From positions 1 through 11,823 of the forward strand of contig CACIPP010000010.1 of NCBI GenBank assembly GCA_902588515.1: a stretch of 11,823 nt of DNA, read 5' to 3'. The position numbers were made by a program, and so were the translations under genes. Source of the stretch: GCA-002704185 sp902588515 (lineage in GTDB: Bacteria > Pseudomonadota > Alphaproteobacteria > Pelagibacterales > Pelagibacteraceae). Of the stretch, positions 1 to 6,502 are shown one piece after another (the first letter of the stretch is position 1; the number at the start of each line of letters is the position of its first letter). The notes under the pieces are model-generated. The model saw nothing but the letters and a program-made list of their open reading frames with translations, searched no databases and had not been told where the DNA came from.

Positions 1-353
1 TTTTAGATAATGAAAATAAATTACAATATTTGATCGATTTAGCAAAAGATGTTGATGTGTTGGATCAAAAATTTAAAATTGATGATAATAAAATTTTTGG
101 ATGTGCATCCAATTTGTGGGTCGTTGCAGAGAAATCAGATGGAAAAATTTTTTACAAACATGATGCAGATGCATTTATTACTAAAGGTACAGCAAAGCTT
201 GTAATAGATATTCTAAATGGAGAAAAAATTAGTGAAGTATCAAATTTAAATAAAGATGATTTCAAGTCTTTAGGAATAATGGAATTATTAACTGCACAAA
301 GACAAAACGGTTTGGGAAATTTGCTAGATAGATTAATAAAATTAGCAAATTAA
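1..353 (+). CDS. sufE: SufE family sulfur acceptor protein (5' end outside the window)
   Basis: SufE takes persulfide sulfur from a cysteine desulfurase and passes it to the Fe-S scaffold. The reading frame is open from base 3 with no stop, and residues before the first possible TTG start (30) read L-D-N-E-N-K-L-Q-Y-L-I-D-L, matching the family's Arg/Tyr-Leu-Ile helix. The gene therefore starts upstream of the window and the TTG at 30 is not the real start. The diagnostic motif is FGCASNLW (codons near 97-120), the family's G-C-x-S-x-x-W, whose Cys is the persulfide carrier. The C-terminal part with GIMELLTAQRQNGLGNLL fits the family end. About 117 residues are visible; full-length SufE is usually near 140. 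The TAA stop overlaps the convergent zapE stop by four bases. It is not part of the suf operon at 2211-7953, which encodes its own acceptor, SufU. Confidence 0.9.
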   Translation, partial: LDNENKLQYLIDLAKDVDVLDQKFKIDDNKIFGCASNLWVVAEKSDGKIFYKHDADAFITKGTAKLVIDILNGEKISEVSNLNKDDFKSLGIMELLTAQRQNGLGNLLDRLIKLAN

Positions 354-1414
354 TTTCTTGGAGATGTTAATTGGTATATTCTACTTAGAGTTCTTTTAAA
401 TACATTTGCAAGATTATTTGAAGACTCTAATTTATCAATATGCACATTGCAGCTTATCATTAATTTAATTTTATGTTCATATAAAATATCTATTAAGGTT
501 ATAAATCTTTGTTGTTGATTTATATTTTGATCTGAGAAATTTGGTAAATTGTCAATAACAATAAACTTACATATTTTAGCAAGCTCAATATAGTCTTCTG
601 CTCCAATATTTTTATCACATAATTCATTAAAATCGAAACGTGCAATTCCATCATAAAAATTTTTTAATTCAAATTTCCTACCTTTTACAATTAAATTTTT
701 ATTAATTTTTTTTCTATTTTTTGTGATGGTGTGAAATATTTGATTAATTTTAAATTGATTAGCTGAATTATTCGGTGAGAAAAAACGATCAATCTGTGTT
801 ATGTCTTTTTTTCTAAAATCTAAATTACCTTTAAGTTCGAATATATGGAGATTATTTTGTATAATTTTAATAAAAGGTAAAAATTGATCTCTTTGCAACC
901 CATCCTTATATAAATTTTCTGGACTTGTGTTAGATGTGATAAATACATTGATATTATTTTTTATTATATTATCAAACAAATTTCCAAGTATCATTGCATC
1001 AACGATATTAGTAACTTGAAACTCATCTAAAAAAATTAATTCATATTGAGATTTTAATTTATCGGCATACTTTTTCAAAAGGTTCTGGTTATCATGATTT
1101 TTTTTTTGATTTTCGTGAATAAATTTATGAACATCAATCATAAATTGATTAAAGTGATATTTTTTTTTATTAACATTAATAAACTCATAATATAAATTTA
1201 TTATCATTGTTTTGCCAACTCCTACGCTACCATAAGTATAATATCCGCACTTTTCTTTACTCTTAAAAAATCTTTTAAGCCACGATGATTTATTATTAAA
1301 ATGACTGGTAAATTTCGATAGTCTGATAACTAGATCATTTTGAAAAGAACTTTTTTCAAAATTATTGTTTAAACAATGGTTTTTAAATATATTTATAAAG
1401 CTTTTTGTATTCAT
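350..1414 (-). CDS. zapE: ZapE/AFG1 family P-loop ATPase
   Basis: This is an AFG1-like ATPase of 354 residues (E. coli ZapE is about 375). Visible motifs are Walker A GSVGVGKT (62-69), Walker B LIFLDEFQV (126-134, with Asp130 and Glu131), a sensor-like FITSNTSP (158-165), and the family signature LYKDGLQRDQFLPFI (168-182). In E. coli, ZapE binds FtsZ and is needed for division under stress, while the mitochondrial relative AFG1/LACE1 acts in protein quality control; which role applies here is not shown. No membrane segment or signal peptide is apparent, so it is probably cytoplasmic. It diverges from nadK over a 39-base spacer and its stop codon overlaps that of sufE. The ATG at 1412-1414 lacks a recognisable Shine-Dalgarno sequence. 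The C-terminal third (from about 210) is divergent and very rich in Asn and Lys. Confidence 0.93.
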   Translation of the reverse strand: MNTKSFINIFKNHCLNNNFEKSSFQNDLVIRLSKFTSHFNNKSSWLKRFFKSKEKCGYYTYGSVGVGKTMIINLYYEFINVNKKKYHFNQFMIDVHKFIHENQKKNHDNQNLLKKYADKLKSQYELIFLDEFQVTNIVDAMILGNLFDNIIKNNINVFITSNTSPENLYKDGLQRDQFLPFIKIIQNNLHIFELKGNLDFRKKDITQIDRFFSPNNSANQFKINQIFHTITKNRKKINKNLIVKGRKFELKNFYDGIARFDFNELCDKNIGAEDYIELAKICKFIVIDNLPNFSDQNINQQQRFITLIDILYEHKIKLMISCNVHIDKLESSNNLANVFKRTLSRIYQLTSPRN

Positions 1415-1453
1415 GGAATTTAAAATTATGTTATATCACTTTTGATAATTTTA
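1415..1453. promoter_or_regulatory. Divergent zapE/nadK spacer, probably holding both promoters
   Basis: This 39-base AT-rich spacer lies between two divergent starts, so it and the first codons must hold both promoters. Weak -10-like hexamers are visible (TTATAT at 1431-1436 on plus; TATAAC, complement of 1430-1435, on minus), but no convincing -35 partner. Bases 1431-1439 read TTATATCAC, which also occurs on the minus strand inside the suf promoter palindrome (complement of 8000-8008). Assignment of exact promoters is weak. Confidence 0.3.
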
Positions 1454-2221
1454 ATGAAAAAATTAAAAATTCATATAGTTGCTGATAATACACCAAAAGC
1501 TATCCTAACAAAAAAAAAGCTTATAAAATTTTGTCCTGTATACCCCGTTAAAAAAAGCGATGTAATAATAGTTATAGGAGGAGATGGGTTTATGCTGCAT
1601 AGCCTAAAAAAATATCAGTATTATAACAAACCTTTTTACGGTTTAAATTCCGGTAATAAAGGATTTTTAATGAATAAAATCACAAATAAGAATTTACTAA
1701 ATAACATTTTAAAATCTAACGAGGTAAAATTATATCCTTTAGAAATGAGCGTTAAAACATCTCGTAAAAAAATTAAAAAATTTGTTGCCATTAATGAGGT
1801 ATCTGTTTTTCGTCAAAGTAGACAAACAACAAAGCTAAAAATATCGATAAATGATACTGTAAAATTAAAAGCTTTAATTGCCGACGGTGTTCTGGTCGCC
1901 ACTCCAGCAGGTAGTACAGCTTACAATTTATCTGCCAAAGGTCCTGTTTTAAAATTAAATAGTAACAATCTTGCTATAACTCCTATAAGTCCATTTGTTC
2001 CTAGAGGATGGAATGGTAGTAAAATTAATAATAAATCATTAATTAAAATTGAAAATCTTGATTTAAAGAAAAGACCAGTGAGTGCCGTAGCAGATAATAC
2101 TGAAGTAAGAAATGCGAGCATTATCAAGATTAAGATTAAAAAAAATATCGTTTTTAAGGTGCTCTATAATAAGAAATTTGGTTTAAAAGAAAAAAATCTT
2201 AAAGAACATTTTAAATTTTAA
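1454..2221 (+). CDS. nadK: NAD kinase
   Basis: NAD kinase phosphorylates NAD to NADP using ATP or polyphosphate and is normally essential. The 255-residue protein shows the GGDG motif (42-45) with catalytic Asp44, the Asn-Glu pair (114-115), and the long conserved block DGVLVATPAGSTAYNLSAKG (144-163). The region GWNGSK...KRPVSAVADNTEVRN (185-220) follows the compact alphaproteobacterial form, which lacks the N-terminal extension of enterobacterial enzymes. An in-frame TTG at 1442 would add four residues (M-I-I-L), but the ATG at 1454 places the first beta strand (KKLKIHIVADNTP) at the expected position, so ATG is preferred. No Shine-Dalgarno sequence is seen. The last 11 bases overlap the 3' end of the convergent sufA gene. 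Confidence 0.95.
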   Translation: MKKLKIHIVADNTPKAILTKKKLIKFCPVYPVKKSDVIIVIGGDGFMLHSLKKYQYYNKPFYGLNSGNKGFLMNKITNKNLLNNILKSNEVKLYPLEMSVKTSRKKIKKFVAINEVSVFRQSRQTTKLKISINDTVKLKALIADGVLVATPAGSTAYNLSAKGPVLKLNSNNLAITPISPFVPRGWNGSKINNKSLIKIENLDLKKRPVSAVADNTEVRNASIIKIKIKKNIVFKVLYNKKFGLKEKNLKEHFKF

Positions 2222-2549
2222 AAGATTCACCACAACCACATCTTTCTATTTCATTAGGATTTTGAAAAACAAAAGAACTTGAAAATTTATCTTTCTTATA
2301 ATCCATTACTGTACCAACTAGATAAATTAATGCTTTTTGATCTATAAATATTTTTACACCATTGTCTTCAACTACCTCATCCTCTTTATTTAGAGTATCG
2401 ATATAAGACATATCGTATGTAAGTCCCGCACAACCTCCTGACTTTACAGATATTCTCAAACCAATTTTATCTGAATTCATTTTGTCAGATAGAATCTCTT
2501 TTATTCTTGAAGCGGCATTTTTTGAAATATTTAATACTTGTGTTGTCAT
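2211..2549 (-). CDS. sufA: SufA/IscA-type Fe-S cluster carrier (A-type carrier)
   Basis: This 112-residue A-type carrier (HesB/YadR/YfhF fold) receives Fe-S clusters from the SufBCD scaffold and hands them to apoproteins. The three ligand cysteines are present at the canonical places: Cys40 in SGGCAGL and Cys104/Cys106 in the C-terminal ERCGCGESF. Length is typical of the family. It is the last gene of the suf operon; its ATG lies three bases after the sufT stop, in the junction TAATTTATG. The 3' end overlaps nadK by 11 bases. The name sufA rests on operon position; by sequence alone it could equally be called ErpA-like or IscA-like. Confidence 0.93.
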   Translation of the reverse strand: MTTQVLNISKNAASRIKEILSDKMNSDKIGLRISVKSGGCAGLTYDMSYIDTLNKEDEVVEDNGVKIFIDQKALIYLVGTVMDYKKDKFSSSFVFQNPNEIERCGCGESFKI

Positions 2550-2552
2550 AAA

Positions 2553-2864
2553 TTATAAATTTAATTGTAATCTCGCTGCTTCAGACATTTTTGTTTTGTC
2601 CCAAGGTGGGTCCCAAACAACCTTTACAACTACTTCTTCTAATTCTTTAATTTCCTCAACGGCTCTTTTAACTTGATTAGGTAATATCTCAGCAACAGGA
2701 CAGTGTGGGCTTGTTAAAGTCATATCTAAAAGTGCTTTTTTTCCATCTATTTTTACATCATATATTAGCCCTAATTCATATATATCTACCGGAATTTCTG
2801 GGTCATAAACTGTTTTTAATTTTTCAACAACTTTATCAATTAGTATACTTTTATTTTCATCCAT
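2553..2864 (-). CDS. sufT: SufT-like Fe-S maturation protein (DUF59/MIP18 family)
   Basis: A 103-residue single-domain DUF59 protein of the MIP18/PaaD-like family, commonly encoded in suf operons and implicated in Fe-S protein maturation under high demand. The hallmark segments are YDPEIPVDIYELGLIYDV (20-37), a hydrophobic core strand, and TSPHCPVAEILP (51-62) with the conserved Cys55. WDPPWDKTKMSEAAR (88-102) is the usual C-terminal signature, and it ends almost directly there, so there is no fused domain. It sits between sufU and sufA with three-base gaps on each side, both reading TAATTTATG. No Shine-Dalgarno sequence precedes it. Biochemical function of the family is still incompletely known. 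Confidence 0.92.
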   Translation of the reverse strand: MDENKSILIDKVVEKLKTVYDPEIPVDIYELGLIYDVKIDGKKALLDMTLTSPHCPVAEILPNQVKRAVEEIKELEEVVVKVVWDPPWDKTKMSEAARLQLNL

Positions 2865-2867
2865 AAA

Positions 2868-3326
2868 TTATGTTAATATAATTGTTTTATTATTATTAAG
2901 AGCCGAGTCTAATGTCAGCCAAGATAATGTAGCACATTTTCTTCGCATTGGAAAATCACTTATTGATTGGAATGACTTAAATAATTCGTAGTGCTCTTTG
3001 CTTAAGTAAGTAAAATTTTGAATCGACTGTTTTTTTTCAATCATTTGATTAAACTTTTGAATTAATTCAGAACATTGAGTTAAATTTTTTCCTTTTAATA
3101 TTTGAGTTAAAATAGATGCTGATGCAATAGATATTGCGCAACCATCACCTTGAAAAGAAATCTCTGAAATTATTTTATCTTTAATATTAGCAAACAACTC
3201 AATTTTATCTCCGCATAAGGGGTTGTTACCTATAGAACTGTGCGTGCAGGGAGATATTATTTTATTGTTGAGTGGGGCTTTGCTATTTTTTAAAACAATA
3301 TCCTTGTATATTTCAACTTTCGTCAT
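2868..3326 (-). CDS. sufU: SufU-type zinc-dependent sulfur acceptor
   Basis: This is an IscU/NifU-N fold protein of 152 residues. Ligand motifs are NPLCGD (Cys38, Asp40), GDGCAIS (Cys63) and RRKCATLSW (Cys131). The spacing Cys38-Asp40-Cys63 matches Bacillus SufU (Cys41-Asp43-Cys66). The distance from the second to third Cys (68 residues) is much longer than in scaffold IscU (about 43), which is the SufU insertion, here about six residues longer than in Bacillus. SufU receives persulfide sulfur from SufS through its zinc-bound cysteine rather than serving as a cluster scaffold. The ATG overlaps the sufS stop in ATGA, suggesting coupled translation, and places it directly beside its expected enzyme partner. 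It was probably once annotated NifU-like or IscU in relatives; the insertion and the suf context favour SufU. Confidence 0.9.
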   Translation of the reverse strand: MTKVEIYKDIVLKNSKAPLNNKIISPCTHSSIGNNPLCGDKIELFANIKDKIISEISFQGDGCAISIASASILTQILKGKNLTQCSELIQKFNQMIEKKQSIQNFTYLSKEHYELFKSFQSISDFPMRRKCATLSWLTLDSALNNNKTIILT

Positions 3327-4540
3327 TTTTTAAACACTGATTGGCACTTACCAATCCCTTTTAATAAAACATCTATGTCCTTCTCATCATTATAAACACC
3401 AAAAGATACTCTTACAGATGAATTCAGGTTTAGTTTATCATGTAAAATTTGACAACAATGATGCCCTCCTCTTACTGCAATACCCTCTGAGTCAAATATT
3501 GTTGATACATCGTGTGAATGTATATCTTTTAAATTAAAAGAAAACACACCGCCGCGAGTATTTGGATCGCCAACAACACTAACCTCTTTTATATTTTTTA
3601 AATCCTTTAGCGCTTTTTTTGTTAATTGATTTTCATGTTTAATTATCTCTTGTTTTCCAATTGAATTGATAAAATTAATTGATTCATTCAATGCAATAAT
3701 TTCAGCTGTAGGCATTGTTCCTGCCTCAAATTTCCAGGCACCTTTTGCATAATTAATGTCCTCTTTTGAAACGTTGTCTATCATTCCACCACCGCCTATA
3801 AATGGCTCGAAAGCTTCTAACCATTTGTATTTAATATTTAAAATGCCAACACCGGTTGGTCCGTACATTTTATGACCTGAGAAAGCATAAAAATCACAAT
3901 CTATATCTTTCAAGTTTACATCTAAATGTGCTGCACCTTGAGTTCCATCTACACAAACAGGAATATTATGAATTTTAGCAATCTCTACAACTTTTTTAAT
4001 GTCAACTATTGTACCTGTTACATTTGACATATGAGTTAAACTTATTATTTTAGTTTTTTTTGTTATAAATTTTTCTAAATCTTCAATTTTTAAATTTCCT
4101 TTATCGTCTATCTCTAAAAATTTAATTACAGCACCCTTTTTTTTTCTTAAAAAATGCCAAGGAACAAAATTTGCATGATGTTCAAGTTCAGTAGATATAA
4201 TTTCGTCGCCTTCATTAATAAATTTAGATCCATAGCAGCTAGCTACTAAATTTAATGACTCGGTTGAATTTTTAGTAAAAATTATTTCACTTTCATCAGA
4301 CGCGTTTATAAATTTTTTTAACGCTAATCTTGTGTTCTCATATTGCTCTGATGCATTCGCTGCAAGCGTATAAATTCCACGACCTACATTAGCAAAATCT
4401 TCACTATAAAACTTATTTAAGGATTCGATTACTTTTATTGGTTTCTGAGAAGAATTCGCACTATCTAAATAGACTAACGATTTTCCATTAATTTTTTGTT
4501 CAAATATTGGGAAATGTTTTTTAATATCTTTAATATTCAT
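3323..4540 (-). CDS. sufS: Group II cysteine desulfurase SufS
   Basis: SufS is the PLP enzyme that removes sulfur from cysteine, giving alanine and an enzyme persulfide. The 405-residue protein has the PLP lysine at 224 in SGHKMYGPTG, the cofactor-contacting THMSNVTGT (169-177) and VDGTQGAAH (197-205), and the active-site Cys362 in RGGHHCCQ (357-364). The family usually reads RAGHHCAQ, so Cys363 is an extra neighbouring cysteine. His343, 19 residues before the catalytic Cys, lies where Bacillus SufS has the His that swaps into the zinc site of SufU, while E. coli SufS, which uses SufE, has Tyr as recalled. It overlaps sufD by 11 bases and sufU by 4. Its length matches the roughly 406-residue family norm. 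Confidence 0.96.
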   Translation of the reverse strand: MNIKDIKKHFPIFEQKINGKSLVYLDSANSSQKPIKVIESLNKFYSEDFANVGRGIYTLAANASEQYENTRLALKKFINASDESEIIFTKNSTESLNLVASCYGSKFINEGDEIISTELEHHANFVPWHFLRKKKGAVIKFLEIDDKGNLKIEDLEKFITKKTKIISLTHMSNVTGTIVDIKKVVEIAKIHNIPVCVDGTQGAAHLDVNLKDIDCDFYAFSGHKMYGPTGVGILNIKYKWLEAFEPFIGGGGMIDNVSKEDINYAKGAWKFEAGTMPTAEIIALNESINFINSIGKQEIIKHENQLTKKALKDLKNIKEVSVVGDPNTRGGVFSFNLKDIHSHDVSTIFDSEGIAVRGGHHCCQILHDKLNLNSSVRVSFGVYNDEKDIDVLLKGIGKCQSVFKK

Positions 4541-5765
4541 TGGATAAAGCTAATTTATTTAAAAATAATTGTTGAAAATTTTTGTCAGTTATCTTTTGAA
4601 CGGCTTCAGCTAAAAAACCTTCAATCATCATTTTTTTTGCGTCTTTCTCATCAATACCTCTAGATCTTAGGTAAAATAAAGAATCTTCGTCTATGCTTCC
4701 AGAAGAGGAACCATGACTACACTTTACGTCATCTGCATATATTTCTAATTCGGGTTTAGCAGTAAATTTTGCAAGATCTGATAATAAAAGAGCTCTGGAT
4801 AGCTGATAACCATCTGTTTTTTGTGCTATCGAATTAACATAAATTTTTCCCTGAAACACAGAATGCGAACTGTCATGCAACGCAGTTTTTAAAAATTGAG
4901 AACTTTTTGTATTTTCTTTATTGTGATTTATTACCCATTTTGACTCATGATTATATTTTTGGTCTAAATTTTGTAAGTTCGCCAAAGACGCAAAGGCATT
5001 TTCGCCATTTAAATTAATATTTATTTCATCTCTACATGATGATGTATTATTAATATAATTAAAATATTCAAAGTTAGACGAATATCCTAAGTCAACGTTA
5101 TAAAAATTAAAAAGTGATGAAGATTTGTTATTTTCATGAGTTGAATAATTTTTTAAAATTGCGCCATCTTTGAGTTCAACATTTGTAACATTATTGCAGA
5201 AAAATTTTGACTTAGTTTGAAATATATTATTTATAAAAACGACTAGCTCAGAATTATTGTTTAACACTAATTTGTGCTGAAAATTGATAAAGGTTGAAGG
5301 TAATTGATTTGTGAAATAATTATAAATAACTAATGGTTTTTTAACTTTAGAATTTTCTTTAACTTCAAGCTCAAAACCATTGCATGCAAATGCATTATTT
5401 AAGCATACTAATGGGTTATTATTACCTATTTTTTTAAAATTGTTGTATTGAGATATTTTTAAACCTTTTTCGTTTATATCTGCATCGTATAAAATGCCAT
5501 CTACTAAAAAAATTTTATCGTGATTAAAATCGAATAAGTTTTTTTTAAGATTAACATTTGGCTTTTTTTTAGAGATGGTCAAATCTGAAAAATTATTAAT
5601 ATCTTTAATTAATGAAGAATATTTCCAATTTTCATATTTATTGCTAGGGATTCCTGTATTCTTAAATTTATTGAATTCTTTTTTACGATCATTAACATTT
5701 TTTACATCAGTATCAGTTATTAAACTGCTAAAACATTTATCAATTGCAGAGGAAATTTGATCCAT
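4530..5765 (-). CDS. sufD: Fe-S cluster assembly scaffold subunit SufD
   Basis: SufD forms the SufB-SufC2-SufD complex that assembles Fe-S clusters; it is thought to help iron entry and cluster formation at the SufB-SufD interface. The 411-residue protein shows the N-terminal GIPSNKYENWKYSSL (38-52), a long Asn-rich parallel beta-helix core, and the conserved C-terminal RALLLSDLAKFTAKPELEIYADD region followed by KCSHGSSSG (348-356). Cys349 and His351 correspond to E. coli Cys358 and His360, the functional interface residues. The C-terminal helix RGIDEKDAKKMMIEGFLAE is the SufC-binding part. Its ATG overlaps the sufC stop by one base (TAATG) and its end runs 11 bases into sufS. The core is less conserved than SufB, as is normal for the pair. 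Confidence 0.94.
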   Translation of the reverse strand: MDQISSAIDKCFSSLITDTDVKNVNDRKKEFNKFKNTGIPSNKYENWKYSSLIKDINNFSDLTISKKKPNVNLKKNLFDFNHDKIFLVDGILYDADINEKGLKISQYNNFKKIGNNNPLVCLNNAFACNGFELEVKENSKVKKPLVIYNYFTNQLPSTFINFQHKLVLNNNSELVVFINNIFQTKSKFFCNNVTNVELKDGAILKNYSTHENNKSSSLFNFYNVDLGYSSNFEYFNYINNTSSCRDEININLNGENAFASLANLQNLDQKYNHESKWVINHNKENTKSSQFLKTALHDSSHSVFQGKIYVNSIAQKTDGYQLSRALLLSDLAKFTAKPELEIYADDVKCSHGSSSGSIDEDSLFYLRSRGIDEKDAKKMMIEGFLAEAVQKITDKNFQQLFLNKLALSNEY

Positions 5766-6502
5766 TAATTTAAGTATTTACCGTAGCCATCATTCTCTAA
5801 ATCTAAAGCTAGTTTCCAGTCACCACTTTCAACAATTTTACCGTTTGATAAAACGTGTACAAAGTCCGGTTTGATATAATTTAATAAGCGTTGGTAATGA
5901 GTTATGATTAAAAAAGATCTATCGGAATTTCTTAAAGCATTTACTCCATTAGATACGATTTTTAATGCATCTATGTCCAAACCAGAGTCCGTTTCATCCA
6001 TTATAACAAATTCCGGTTCGATCAAAGCCATTTGAAGTATCTCATTTCTTTTCTTTTCACCTCCTGAAAATCCAACATTAAGAGGTCTAGATAACATTTC
6101 TTGATTTATTTGTAGTCTTTTAGCCTTATCTTTTACAAGTTTTAAGAAATCTATAGCATTAAGTTCTTTTTGATTTTTCGCTTTTCTAATAGAGTTTAAA
6201 GAGGTTCTTAAAAAGTTATTTGTAAATACACCTGGTATCTCAATAGGATACTGAAACGCTAAAAAAATACCTGATTGCGCTCGTTCCTCAGTGTTTAAAT
6301 CTAGCAAATTTTTTTTCTTAAATAAAATCTCTCCTGATACATCATAACCCTCTTTACCGGATAGAGCATAGGATAAAGTGCTTTTTCCAGAGCCATTTGG
6401 GCCCATAATAGCGTGAACTTCACCTTTATTAATTTTTAAATTTAACCCATTTAAAATTTTTTTATCCTCTATTGATGTTTTTAAATTTTTAATTTCTATC
6501 AT
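5765..6502 (-). CDS. sufC: SufC ABC-type ATPase of the Fe-S assembly complex
   Basis: SufC is the cytosolic ABC ATPase that drives conformational change in SufBCD. In 245 residues the motifs run in order: Walker A GPNGSGKST (34-42), Q-loop Gln84 in LAFQYP, signature FSGGEKKRNEI (145-155), Walker B FVIMDETDSGLD (165-176) and H-loop His202 in IITHYQR. The FSGGEKKR signature and the DETDSGLD box distinguish SufC from transporter ATPases. Length is typical (about 248 in E. coli). Its ATG overlaps the sufB stop by one base in TAATG. It has the nearest thing to a Shine-Dalgarno sequence among the starts here, GGGAAG about nine bases upstream within the sufB 3' end. Confidence 0.97.
   Translation of the reverse strand: MIEIKNLKTSIEDKKILNGLNLKINKGEVHAIMGPNGSGKSTLSYALSGKEGYDVSGEILFKKKNLLDLNTEERAQSGIFLAFQYPIEIPGVFTNNFLRTSLNSIRKAKNQKELNAIDFLKLVKDKAKRLQINQEMLSRPLNVGFSGGEKKRNEILQMALIEPEFVIMDETDSGLDIDALKIVSNGVNALRNSDRSFLIITHYQRLLNYIKPDFVHVLSNGKIVESGDWKLALDLENDGYGKYLN

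Noticed and set aside
30..32. TTG as a start for the SufE protein
   Set aside because: The frame is open upstream to the window edge and the upstream residues match the family, so the gene is truncated by the window.
1442..1453. TTG start four codons before the nadK ATG
   Set aside because: The ATG at 1454 fits the family N terminus and is the stronger codon; the extra M-I-I-L adds nothing recognisable.
1921..2127. Hydrophobic minus-strand frame inside nadK
   Set aside because: Lies over the conserved NAD kinase core in another frame; its hydrophobicity reflects AT-rich antisense codons.
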